Positions 9,101 through 16,756 of a stretch of DNA of 64,000 bases are shown piece after piece. The stretch is taken from NCBI RefSeq assembly GCF_006716125.1, contig NZ_VFOM01000001.1, forward strand, positions 372,001 through 436,000. The letters are read 5' to 3'. The DNA is from Homoserinimonas aerilata (lineage in GTDB: Bacteria; Actinomycetota; Actinomycetes; Actinomycetales; Microbacteriaceae). Each line of letters opens with the position of its first letter. Position 1 is the first letter of the stretch. The translations under genes and the position numbers were made by a program. The notes under the pieces are model-generated. The model was not told where the DNA came from. It saw only the letters and a program-made list of their open reading frames with translations, and did not search any database.

Positions 9101-9636
9101 AAAGGGCCTCTGACCAGGGATTTTATATTTTTGGCCTCTGGTTGGGCTCGATGAACAGGTTCCGCTTTACCATCATGTGCTACGCGTTTGTGGCGCTGGC
9201 CTGCTCTTTTGATCGTCCCCTGCGGAAGCTCCGCAGGGGACGATTCTCTTTGCGTGGGTGCATGAGCGTCGATGGTAAGTGGCCTCGGAGGGCCTGTTCT
9301 GGATCGGGTTCGAGTCGTTCGACGGGCGGTCCCTCGGTCCGAGCGCTGACTCAAAAATCGCTCCGACTCAATATTCAGTGCTTGGGACATCAGCCTTTCT
9401 TGACATACCGTCCATGCTTCCGAGTGCAACCAGCGGAGGCCGCAGTTACTGGCTGAGTCGCCAGTGTCTCCGGGTGCCTGGTGGAGATGCTGGCGACTGC
9501 GAGAGCGAGCCGTGACCGGGGCTAGATGCCATAGGTGGTCAGGTCACACCGGCTCCTGCGGCTCCTGCGGCTCCTCGGGATGCGCCATATGGAGCAGCTC
9601 GGAGACTCCTTCGCAGGTCGTCGATAGCCTCGAGCT
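9101..9636. other. gene-free left end of the island
   Basis: 536 bases with no convincing gene on either strand. The stretch holds a strong hairpin at 9212-9244 and three tandem copies of CGGCTCCTG at 9550-9576. No tRNA, integrase or insertion-sequence end was recognised. A promoter for the kinase gene presumably lies toward the right end. Confidence 0.5.
9212..9244 (+). terminator. perfect 14-bp hairpin, likely terminator
   Basis: Arms ATCGTCCCCTGCGG and CCGCAGGGGACGAT are perfectly complementary around a 5-base loop (AAGCT) and are followed by TCTCTTT. It lies about 110 bases after ychF and fits a factor-independent terminator reading in the plus direction. Confidence 0.7.
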
Positions 9637-10824
9637 GTGAAGACCATGGAGCAGCAGCGGATGGAGCGCTTTGAGCGCACGTTCTATGAGAGAGACATCG
9701 ACTCGACCTACCTCGAGTTATACCGCCGGGAGGAGGTCCTGCCCCGCGCCTTTGCCTACATCCACGCTGGCCTCGACGTCGAGTTCAAGCACATGAACTA
9801 CAAGGCCCGTGGCGGTAGCAGCGGACACTTCAATGCTGACAACTCGAGGAGCTTGCTAGGTCTCATCGACCTTTTGACCGAAGCCCGCACGATTCTCAAC
9901 AAGGCCGGTCACTCGCTGACCATGTCTCCCGAGTACCAGCGGGTCATCGAGAACGCGCCGGCGTGGCTCGTTGACAGCGGAGGGAGCCCCATCCCTGAAG
10001 GCTTCACTCCCGTCGAGGTCGAAAGCTACTCGCCAGTCTTCAGCCTTGGTGACCAAGCCGTACCAGTGTCCGATTCCCGCATGGTGAAGCTGACGCCCAT
10101 CGGTGAAGGTGCATTCGCCTTGGTTCATCGGTTCACTGATCCGAACTACGGCATGACCCTGGCGAGGAAGAAGCTCAAACCCGGTGCTGATGATCGGGAG
10201 AAGGAGCGCTTCCGCCGGGAGTTCGAGCTGATGAAAGAGCTTCAGTTCCCGTATGTCCTTGAGGTCTACAACTTCAAGGAGTCGGACTGGTCGTACACCA
10301 TGGAACACTGCGACACCTCGCTGGAGGACTACGTCGCGAAACGCAACAACCAGCCAAGCTTCGGCCCGACCACCCGCAAGCGAATCGCGCTGCAGTTCCT
10401 CTACGGCGTTAATTTCATCCACTCCAAGGGGCACTTCCACCGGGATCTGAGCACCAGAAACGTCCTGCTCCGCACCTTCGGCGGTTCAGCTGTGCTGGTT
10501 AAGCTGTCCGACTTCGGCCTGGCCAAGCTCAAGGGCTCCGAGTTCACAATGACTGAGACCGAACTCAAGGGTACGAAGATCGATCCAGCTCTCGGCTCGT
10601 TCAAGGACTTCGCTGCGGTCCATGACATCTTCGCGGCTGGCTTCGTACTGCAGTACATCTTCACTGGGCGGAAAAACATGGGGCGGAACGATGCAACTCC
10701 GATCGAGCAGATCATCCACAAGTGCGTCGATTCTCGGCCTGAGCGGCGCTACCAGTCGGTGATGGAGCTGATCGCTGATGTTGAGGCTCTGGATGCGACC
10801 GTAACTAGCGAAGCCCCGGCGTAG
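9637..10824 (+). CDS. eukaryote-like Ser/Thr protein kinase with unknown N-terminal domain
   Basis: 395 residues from a GTG start. The first about 140 residues (FERTFYERDIDSTYLELYRR onward) match no domain I recognise. Residues about 150-385 are a protein kinase: glycine loop IGEGAFALV near 154, a Lys-rich ARKKLKP segment for ATP, the catalytic HRDLSTRNVL near 267 and the DFG of LSDFGLAKL near 292. All catalytic residues are present, so it should be active. There is no membrane helix or PASTA repeat, unlike housekeeping PknB, so it is soluble. Stand-alone kinases in defence islands can trigger abortive infection; that role is inference from the neighbours. Confidence 0.85.
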   Translation: MKTMEQQRMERFERTFYERDIDSTYLELYRREEVLPRAFAYIHAGLDVEFKHMNYKARGGSSGHFNADNSRSLLGLIDLLTEARTILNKAGHSLTMSPEYQRVIENAPAWLVDSGGSPIPEGFTPVEVESYSPVFSLGDQAVPVSDSRMVKLTPIGEGAFALVHRFTDPNYGMTLARKKLKPGADDREKERFRREFELMKELQFPYVLEVYNFKESDWSYTMEHCDTSLEDYVAKRNNQPSFGPTTRKRIALQFLYGVNFIHSKGHFHRDLSTRNVLLRTFGGSAVLVKLSDFGLAKLKGSEFTMTETELKGTKIDPALGSFKDFAAVHDIFAAGFVLQYIFTGRKNMGRNDATPIEQIIHKCVDSRPERRYQSVMELIADVEALDATVTSEAPA

Positions 10825-10891
10825 ATTGACCCGCCATAGCGTGCCGACGTTGGCATTCGATCCTAATCGATTGCCTCAACAACGCTGGGGT

Positions 10892-11785
10892 TCACTCTGG
10901 CAGGTCTCGTTCTGCCAGAGTGCGAGTGATCTCGTCCCACTGGGAGCTCGCGATCAATTGGCGGTGCCTGCGCAAGGCGGTCTGCCATGACCCGAACTCT
11001 GCTGGGAGCTCGCGCCACGTGATGCCAGTGCGGATCTTGTAGAGAGCCGCGTCGACGATCGTACGTACGTCAGCGCGTGGCCGCCCGCGGCGAGGACCCT
11101 CTTCTGCGTGAACGATGTGCTTGATCCAGCTCCATTGATCATCTGTAAGTCGTTGATACTCAGGGTGGAGACCTTCGGTGTCGCTGCTGTCGTCACCATC
11201 CTTCGCCTGATCATCGATTCGCACGGCTTTGACCACGCCGCGGATGACAGCGCATTCGGTGCATTGGACGGTTGGTTCAACATAGCGAGGGGAGTGCCCG
11301 GCCAAGGTCTCGACGTGCTGGCAGGTCAGTTCCACGCGCCAGGTGGCGCTGCGGTCGATATTCAATGAGGATGGGTATAGGAGCTGTCGGAGCTCATCGC
11401 GCTGAGCTGGCGAAAGCGGCGGGAACGGGCAACACAGGTGGCAGTGCTCCACCCTGTTGTCCTGGAGACGCCAAACACCCATGTTGCATGCCGCGTGCTC
11501 GGCTCGGAACTCGGCATTGTCGGCGTCGATCAGTGCAAGGCTCTCTTCATCAGTCCCCAGGTCTGCCTCACCGAGAAGGGCGCGCCCACAGGCGCGGCAT
11601 GGCTCGCCCGCTGCATAGCCTTCGTACGTCAGTTGGGGGTCGATTCCTGCCCATTCCCTCCGCTTTGCCTCCTCTGCTTGGGCCCACGATTCCGAGAGCA
11701 GTGCCCTACTGCGCGGTGTGTGCAGGACGCGGGGGAGGGCTGTCGGGCTGTCCTCAGGAAACGGTTGCGAATCGGGCATCGTCAC
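10892..11785 (-). CDS. Cys-rich protein with C-terminal DUF4096 (transposase-type) domain
   Basis: 297 residues. The N-terminal two-thirds holds several possible metal-binding Cys/His groups: PCRACG, HAACNMG, HCHLCC, then TCQH paired with QCTEC. Residues about 213-290 (LTDDQWSWI, GRPRADVRTIVDAALYKIRTG, ITWRELP) match DUF4096, the N-terminal DNA-binding part of IS5-type transposases. No DDE catalytic domain follows, so this is not a complete transposase. A DNA-binding protein with zinc-binding modules is the simplest reading; a domesticated transposase fragment is the alternative. GTG 11785 has AAGGAG upstream; an in-frame ATG at 11779 is also possible. Confidence 0.7.
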   Translation of the reverse strand: MTMPDSQPFPEDSPTALPRVLHTPRSRALLSESWAQAEEAKRREWAGIDPQLTYEGYAAGEPCRACGRALLGEADLGTDEESLALIDADNAEFRAEHAACNMGVWRLQDNRVEHCHLCCPFPPLSPAQRDELRQLLYPSSLNIDRSATWRVELTCQHVETLAGHSPRYVEPTVQCTECAVIRGVVKAVRIDDQAKDGDDSSDTEGLHPEYQRLTDDQWSWIKHIVHAEEGPRRGRPRADVRTIVDAALYKIRTGITWRELPAEFGSWQTALRRHRQLIASSQWDEITRTLAERDLPE

Positions 11786-11849
11786 GCTCTCCTTCGAGAT
11801 CTGATGCGGTCGCTGCGTGAGTCGCGCTCAACTTACCCTGACCGCAATC

Positions 11850-11870
11850 GGAAGCGATCACTTCCTGGAA
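11850..11870. promoter_or_regulatory. upstream motif, copy 1 of 2
   Basis: This 21-base stretch (GGAAGCGATCACTTCCTGGAA) matches the one at 12629-12649 at 18 positions. Both begin exactly 51 bases before the GTG of an XRE-type gene (11901 broken, 12680 intact). The sequence also contains the imperfect palindrome GGAAGCGATCACTTCC. A regulator operator or promoter element is likely; it could also serve the divergent gene at 11785. Confidence 0.55.
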
Positions 11871-11900
11871 GTCATGACTACCAGATCTGGGATGTGATGT

Positions 11901-12010
11901 GTGACGGAACCGCTGAAGATGGTGCTCGGAGCGCAGGTCTTGCGTATGGGCTGTCGCTGGAGGGTCTTGCCGAACAGCTCGGAGTGTCGAGGTCGGACCT
12001 CGAGGATTAG
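11901..12010 (+). pseudogene. truncated, frameshifted XRE regulator copy
   Basis: Translation from GTG 11901 gives MTEPLKMVLGAQV, parallel to VATSLKSTLGTQV at the start of the intact regulator at 12680. After about 40 bases, homology continues in a different frame as YGLSLEGLAEQLGVSRSDLED-stop, parallel to RGLTQEVLAEQLGVTPRYLAG. A deletion of roughly 19 bases in the second helix region explains the shift, and the C-terminal part is missing. I read it as a decayed duplicate that kept its upstream motif. Confidence 0.65.
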
Positions 12011-12390
12011 TCGGCAGGGCCTGCGACGTATGGCTCGTCGCCTGCATCCAGGTTGGAGTCGCCGAAGTGCTCGGAATGCGCCTGAGCATCGAGTACTGCT
12101 TGGCGTGCCTGCTGTGCAAGGTCGTCGATGTAGCGCTGGCAGGCAGTCCGGCAGTCCTCGTCATCCTGGATCTCAAGGATTTCGACAACCCTGGGCTTGC
12201 CAATGCGGATGCCGCGAGAGAAGCCTTGAGGGGTGCTGACCTCGATGTAGGCCTCTTCGTGGCCGGAGTCATCTGTTCGCAGGCCTAGCTTCATCTCAGC
12301 GGGCGCGTCCTGGGGGATGGGCCTGCTGGCAGCACGCATCGCCGCGTGGCCGATGTTGCTCTCGTTGATGCTGAAGAACGGGCCGATCAT
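12007..12390 (-). CDS. small acidic protein, unknown function
   Basis: The 127-residue product starts at ATG 12390 behind a strong GAGGAGG ribosome site; the longer open frame upstream is Arg-rich and not coding-like. The sequence MIGPFFSINESN opens a mixed N-terminal part, followed by EMKLGLRTDDSGHEEAYIEVST, then a helical acidic C-terminus with DDEDCRTACQRYIDDLAQQARQ. No family is recognised. It is divergent from the XRE gene across about 290 bases that hold the duplicated motif, so it may be controlled by that regulator. Its stop overlaps the end of the broken XRE copy on the other strand. Confidence 0.6.
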   Translation of the reverse strand: MIGPFFSINESNIGHAAMRAASRPIPQDAPAEMKLGLRTDDSGHEEAYIEVSTPQGFSRGIRIGKPRVVEILEIQDDEDCRTACQRYIDDLAQQARQAVLDAQAHSEHFGDSNLDAGDEPYVAGPAD

Positions 12391-12628
12391 TGTTTCCTTG
12401 CCTCCTCGAACGGGTCGATTGCGCTCTGTGCGGCATGCACTATGCGGACGAAAACGATATGCATTCCGAGGCTGGCCGCGCCGACGTTGGTGTCGAGCGG
12501 CAGTCACTGCCGCACTCGGAGCACGTCCTATGTGCCCGGCCCTTCGGCGCGCGCAACGGCACACCATCCGGACCATTGGGGTCGTTGCACTCTGTGCGTT
12601 GAGTTTAGTCGGCTTTGGCGGCGCAACA

Positions 12629-12649
12629 GGAAGCGATAAGTACCTGGAA
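12629..12649. promoter_or_regulatory. upstream motif, copy 2 of 2
   Basis: GGAAGCGATAAGTACCTGGAA, 18 of 21 positions identical to copy 1 and again 51 bases before the regulator start. It runs into a near-palindrome, GGAACGGATCGGTTCC (12645-12660), a plausible binding site for the 71-residue XRE repressor and hence autoregulation. Confidence 0.55.
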
Positions 12650-12679
12650 CGGATCGGTTCCTGTAGGGAGCCTTGAAGT

Positions 12680-12895
12680 GTGGCTACTTCCCTCAAATCG
12701 ACTCTCGGCACGCAAGTGCGGAAGGTGCGACTCTCCCGAGGGCTGACGCAGGAGGTTCTCGCAGAACAGCTGGGTGTCACACCTCGCTACCTTGCGGGCA
12801 TCGAGCGCGGGGAACGGAACCTCACCCTGGACTCCGTCGATGCCTTGGCGAAACAGCTGGGGATCGAGACGCAGTCTCTGTTGCTTGTCTCCTAG
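12680..12895 (+). CDS. small XRE-family transcriptional regulator
   Basis: The 71-residue protein is a single helix-turn-helix of the Cro/C1 type: LGTQVRKVRLSRGLTQEVLAEQLG followed by VTPRYLAGIERGERNLTLDSVDALAKQL. There is no sensor or dimerisation domain. Such short regulators commonly control restriction-modification or defence genes. It lies 240 bases upstream of the OLD nuclease on the same strand. A partial, broken copy is present at 11901 with the same upstream motif, which suggests an operator that it binds. Confidence 0.88.
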   Translation: MATSLKSTLGTQVRKVRLSRGLTQEVLAEQLGVTPRYLAGIERGERNLTLDSVDALAKQLGIETQSLLLVS

Positions 12896-13138
12896 CGACG
12901 AACGTCAAGTATGTGGCAACACCGGATTTTTCAACGACATCCTTCGGGAGTCGACCGACGTCCGTGCGTTTCCGTAGAGCCCCGGCACTGCGCGACGCCG
13001 ACAATGAACACTGCGTCCGCCCCTTCACCAACGAGCGGGGCGAAAGAACGCGTGAGTTGAGCTCGTTGCAGGCTCGAGTGTCGGTGCCGCCAAGTAGGCT
13101 CGGGAGCGTTCACACAGGCGTGAGAAAGAGGTCGCATA

Positions 13139-15085
13139 GTGAAGCTGAAGTCGTTCCGGGTGTCCCGGTATAGGAACGTGCTGGACTCGGGTGAAGTGCT
13201 GGTGGAAGGTGACGTCACCACCCTGGTCGGCATGAATGAGTCGGGCAAGTCCACGATGCTCGACGCCCTCTATCGGCTCAATCCGGTCTACGGCGACAAG
13301 TTCGTCGAGCTCGACGACTACCCGCGCTGGCGACGTAGCCGCGATAGCCGCAACGAAGACCTGCAGGAGCTCTCACCGATCGATGCGACCTTTGAGCTGG
13401 ACCAGGAGGACCTTGAAGCGTTGGAGGAGGCGCTAGGGGAGGGCGTCATTACACCCGGGGCAGTTCAGGTCGGTCGACGCTACAACGACAGTCATTGGGT
13501 GAGCGTCGAGGTTGATGAACTGCGTTTCATACGCAATGTGCTCGACGGACATCGCGATGTCGAGGCTCTTACCGAGACGCATGAAACTGTCGCGTCACTC
13601 AAGGCGGCTCTCACAGCTCTCGTCAAGGAGGAGGCGGCAGCGGCTGCCACAGCCGCCGCCGAAGCTTCAGAGGAAGAACCAAGCCCGGCGGAGAAAGTTC
13701 CTGGCACTCCCACCCGCGACGTGCTTGATCGCATCACTGATTCCCTTGGCGCTGACGGAAGTCCTGGATCGGTGGCGCAATCTGCGATCTGGTCGAGACT
13801 GCCGAAGTTCTTTCTGTTCACCGACTACCAGAGCCTCGAGGGCCGGGTAGACGTGTCTGAGCTGAAGACGCAGTCAGATGAGCGTCCGGGTGCCTCGCCG
13901 AAGCAGACCGCTCGCGCGCTGCTGAAGCTCGCGAACACCGACGTGAACGCTATGACTGACTCGAACTTCGAGTCGAGCACGGCAGAGCTCGAGTCGGTCT
14001 CCAATGACCTGTCCCGGGAGATGAAGGAGTACTGGAGCACAAACCCGGAGTTGCGCATCAAGATCATGACCGAGCCGGAGACGGTCTCTAATCAGCAAGG
14101 TCAACACAGCGTCGTACGGTACCTGAACTTCCGTGTCGAGGACCGGAAGCATGATTTCACCAACAACTTCTCGCGCCGCTCGTCGGGCTATCGGTGGTTC
14201 TTCTCGTTCCTTGCCGCGTTCAGCGAGTTCGAGACCCGTGAGAGCAACGTCGTCATCCTGCTCGATGAGCCGGGTCTCACGTTGCACGCAAAGGCCCAGC
14301 GAGACTTTCTGCGCTTCATCAACGCGCGGCTCGCGCCCGCAGGCCAGGTGCTCTACACCACACACTCGCCGTTCATGGTCGACCAGATTGAGCGAGTTCG
14401 CGTTGTCGAGGACCGCGGCGAGGACATCGGCTCCGTGACCACGTCCGAGGCCCTAGAAGTCGGGGATGACAGTGCGTTCCCGCTCCAGGCAGCCCTCGGC
14501 TACGACCTGACGCAGAACCTCTTTATTGGTGAACGGAACCTGCTCGTCGAGGGGCCATCTGATCTGGCGTTCTTGGACTTGATCAGTCGTCGGTTGCGCG
14601 ATCTCGGACGCGAGGGCGTGGACGAGCGGTGGCGCATCCTGCCGGCAGGTGGATCGTCCAACGTGCCGGCGTTCGTCTCGCTCCTCGGCCGCAAAGTGTC
14701 TGTCACCGTGCTGCTGGACTCCGGGACAGAAGGCGGCGGGAAGGTCGAAGCCGCCATGAATGCGAACAAGATCGACAGCGATCGCATCGTTCTCGTCAGT
14801 TCTGTCCTCGAGCAGAAGCACGCCGACATCGAGGACCTTTTCTCCGCCGATGACTACATCGAGCTCTACAACGCGGCGTTCGGCAAGCAGCTCAATGCCA
14901 AGGACTTGTCCAACCACCATGAGCGCATCTTGAAGCGTTTAGAGAACTCTGGCGAGCCGAAGTTCGACCATTGGCGTCCCGCAGAGGTCCTCTTGCGAGA
15001 CCCCGCCCGTGTAGAGAAGCTCTCCGAAGTTTCGTTGGCCAACTTCGAAGCGCTGGCGCAGAAGCTCAACGCCACCCACGCGTGA
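13139..15085 (+). CDS. OLD-family ATP-dependent endonuclease (AAA + TOPRIM)
   Basis: 648 residues from GTG 13139 with AGAGG upstream. An SMC/ABC-like ATPase forms the N-terminal part: Walker A GMNESGKST at residues 31-39, an Ala/Glu-rich insert near 165-190, the RRSSGYRWFFSFL signature region, and Walker B VVILLDEPGLTLH near 370. A TOPRIM nuclease domain follows, with LLVEGPSDLAFLDL near 464 and VTVLLDSG near 523. OLD proteins cleave DNA with metals and include phage-exclusion nucleases. No UvrD-type helicase adjoins it, so this is not a Gabija pair. The nearest downstream gene is a nucleotide cyclase. Confidence 0.88.
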   Translation: MKLKSFRVSRYRNVLDSGEVLVEGDVTTLVGMNESGKSTMLDALYRLNPVYGDKFVELDDYPRWRRSRDSRNEDLQELSPIDATFELDQEDLEALEEALGEGVITPGAVQVGRRYNDSHWVSVEVDELRFIRNVLDGHRDVEALTETHETVASLKAALTALVKEEAAAAATAAAEASEEEPSPAEKVPGTPTRDVLDRITDSLGADGSPGSVAQSAIWSRLPKFFLFTDYQSLEGRVDVSELKTQSDERPGASPKQTARALLKLANTDVNAMTDSNFESSTAELESVSNDLSREMKEYWSTNPELRIKIMTEPETVSNQQGQHSVVRYLNFRVEDRKHDFTNNFSRRSSGYRWFFSFLAAFSEFETRESNVVILLDEPGLTLHAKAQRDFLRFINARLAPAGQVLYTTHSPFMVDQIERVRVVEDRGEDIGSVTTSEALEVGDDSAFPLQAALGYDLTQNLFIGERNLLVEGPSDLAFLDLISRRLRDLGREGVDERWRILPAGGSSNVPAFVSLLGRKVSVTVLLDSGTEGGGKVEAAMNANKIDSDRIVLVSSVLEQKHADIEDLFSADDYIELYNAAFGKQLNAKDLSNHHERILKRLENSGEPKFDHWRPAEVLLRDPARVEKLSEVSLANFEALAQKLNATHA

Positions 15086-15312
15086 CACTCAGGCTGCCGC
15101 AGGTTGGTCTGTGCCGGAACGCGGTCGAAGTTCGCGTCAGTATGCAAAAAGCGCCTGGCAGATCGGTATTCTTGTCAGCTTCGCGGCATAACTTCTCCAA
15201 AAGTCTGACAGCAGTGCAGGACAGGGTGAAGCCAGTCGTCAGTGGGAACGCCGCTCGAAGCAGTGGCTAGGTTGGCCATCGTACGAGCCGCGCGTCAAAG
15301 AGGAGTCTCGTC

Positions 15313-16008
15313 ATGAGCCTGAAGGATGAACTGGATGCGTACGTCCAGAAGACCGTCGACGAGCAGTGGGTGCGTCGCGCAGGTCAGAAGGTGCCCGACA
15401 CCGATGACCTCCCCCTAAAGAACCTTGCCGTGGAGCTCGACGCAACGGTCCTCTACGCGGATCTTGCGTCGTCGACGAAGATGGTCAAGGGTTACAAAGA
15501 CTGGTTCGCCGCAGAGATCTATAAGAGCTACCTCTACTGTGCTGCGAAGATCATTCGGTCGAGGGGTGGCACCGTTACTGCCTACGACGGGGACCGTGTC
15601 ATGGGCGTGTTCATCGGTGATTCAAAGAACTCTGAAGCCGCTAAGTGCGGGCTGCAGATCAACTGGGCATCCAAGAACATCGTGGCAGCGAAGATCGCCG
15701 AGAAGTATCCGAAGAGCACCTTCGTGCTCAAGCAGCGAGTTGGTATCGACACCTCGAAGCTTTTCGTCGCTCGAACAGGCATCCGAGGTAGTAACGACTT
15801 GGTGTGGGTCGGGAACGCGGCAAACAATGCGGCGAAGCTGGCCGCGCTCGATCCTCGTTACCCGACCTACATCACGGCCGATGTCTACAGCAGGCTGAGC
15901 GAGACCTCGAAACTCGGGGGCGACCCGAAGCGGAACATGTGGACCGACCTGGGTGCCACCGCCATGGGCTATCAGATCTACGGGTCGACGTTCTGGTGGT
16001 CGGTCTAA
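15313..16008 (+). CDS. class III nucleotidyl cyclase, Pycsar PycC-like (cyclase 1)
   Basis: 231 residues; ATG 15313 follows a clear AGAGGAG site. The catalytic domain shows VLYADLASST with metal ligand Asp50, a YDGDRVMGVF loop with Asp94, and the dimer/substrate strand LVWVGNAANNAAKLA. There is no membrane, HAMP or receiver domain: it is a small soluble cyclase, as in Pycsar, where PycC makes cCMP or cUMP on phage infection. The leader VDEQWVRRAGQKVPDTDDLP also looks like that of Pycsar cyclases. Its stop is 9 bases from the stop of a second, convergent cyclase. A conventional adenylate cyclase is the alternative. Confidence 0.8.
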   Translation: MSLKDELDAYVQKTVDEQWVRRAGQKVPDTDDLPLKNLAVELDATVLYADLASSTKMVKGYKDWFAAEIYKSYLYCAAKIIRSRGGTVTAYDGDRVMGVFIGDSKNSEAAKCGLQINWASKNIVAAKIAEKYPKSTFVLKQRVGIDTSKLFVARTGIRGSNDLVWVGNAANNAAKLAALDPRYPTYITADVYSRLSETSKLGGDPKRNMWTDLGATAMGYQIYGSTFWWSV

Positions 16009-16017
16009 CGCCTGACT

Positions 16018-16749
16018 TCAGCCGAGGTCGCTGATCCACTCGTCCATCGGCGGGATGATGGGATTCCCCTGGTACACAGTTCCGACGCCGGACGTCCACT
16101 TCGGCTGGAGTAGGCCCTTGTTGTTCTCGTTGAGATTTGAGTAGAAAACGTCGCCGACGACGATCGGGCTCGATCCCCAGCCACGCCCTGCCAGGTGCGC
16201 CAGATGGGCCGCCCTGTTGACGACGTCCCCCATGTACACCACATCGTTGATCGTGCTGCCGATGTAACCCGCCTTGATCATGAGGACGCGCCCGTACTCA
16301 ACGCCGATGCCGATGCTGAGCTGGGTGATCCCCGCCTTCTCGTAGTGGTGGTTGAGGAGCTTCAGGAGGGTATTGGCCTGCGCCGCGATAGCGAAAACAT
16401 CGTCGATGTGGTTGACCTGGGTCGTCTTGTAGGAGGCCCACACGCAGTCGCCGACGATATTCACTTCGCGCACGTAGAGATCGGAGTTCAGGACTGCGAC
16501 CATCTCCGAGATGAACGACCGATAGATCTTCGCAAGAACGGGCCGCTTGTGCTTCGAGGTCAGTCCGGAAGAGTCTCGAATGTCAATGAAGATTGCCGAG
16601 CACATTCCGTAGAAGCCGTTCGCGAATGTGAGCTTGTCCCGGTCGGGGAGTCCGTCCACCTCCTCGTATGCTCCCGCCGGCTGATCCAGGATCGCTTTGA
16701 TTCGGGCCGAGCTGGCGGTCCAGTCGTATGGTCTGTAGTTGCCGTCCAT
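16018..16749 (-). CDS. class III nucleotidyl cyclase, Pycsar PycC-like (cyclase 2)
   Basis: 243 residues, soluble. Metal-binding motifs are IFIDIRDSSGL (Asp56) and NIVGDCVWASY (Asp101), followed by IGIGVEYGRVLMI and VVYMGDVVNRAAHLAHLAG. It differs clearly in sequence from cyclase 1, so the two are not a recent duplication. It starts 7 bases after the stop of the DUF5706/PycTM gene, forming a two-gene effector-cyclase operon on the minus strand, the normal Pycsar layout. The predicted product, cCMP or cUMP, would open or activate the membrane effector; which base is used cannot be told from the sequence. Confidence 0.82.
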   Translation of the reverse strand: MDGNYRPYDWTASSARIKAILDQPAGAYEEVDGLPDRDKLTFANGFYGMCSAIFIDIRDSSGLTSKHKRPVLAKIYRSFISEMVAVLNSDLYVREVNIVGDCVWASYKTTQVNHIDDVFAIAAQANTLLKLLNHHYEKAGITQLSIGIGVEYGRVLMIKAGYIGSTINDVVYMGDVVNRAAHLAHLAGRGWGSSPIVVGDVFYSNLNENNKGLLQPKWTSGVGTVYQGNPIIPPMDEWISDLG

Positions 16750-16756
16750 CTGCGTC

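Noticed and set aside
9550..9576. Three CGGCTCCTG units as a CRISPR-like repeat
   Set aside because: Units are 9 bases with no spacers; simple tandem repeat.
11438..11784. Plus-strand open frame upstream of the broken XRE gene
   Set aside because: It is antisense to the DUF4096 protein; only its last part (after 11901) is the broken regulator copy.
10892..11785. Active insertion sequence
   Set aside because: Only the N-terminal transposase-type domain is present; no DDE domain, terminal inverted repeats or target duplication were seen.
13139..15085. Gabija system
   Set aside because: The nuclease fits GajA in outline, but no UvrD-type helicase gene follows or precedes it.
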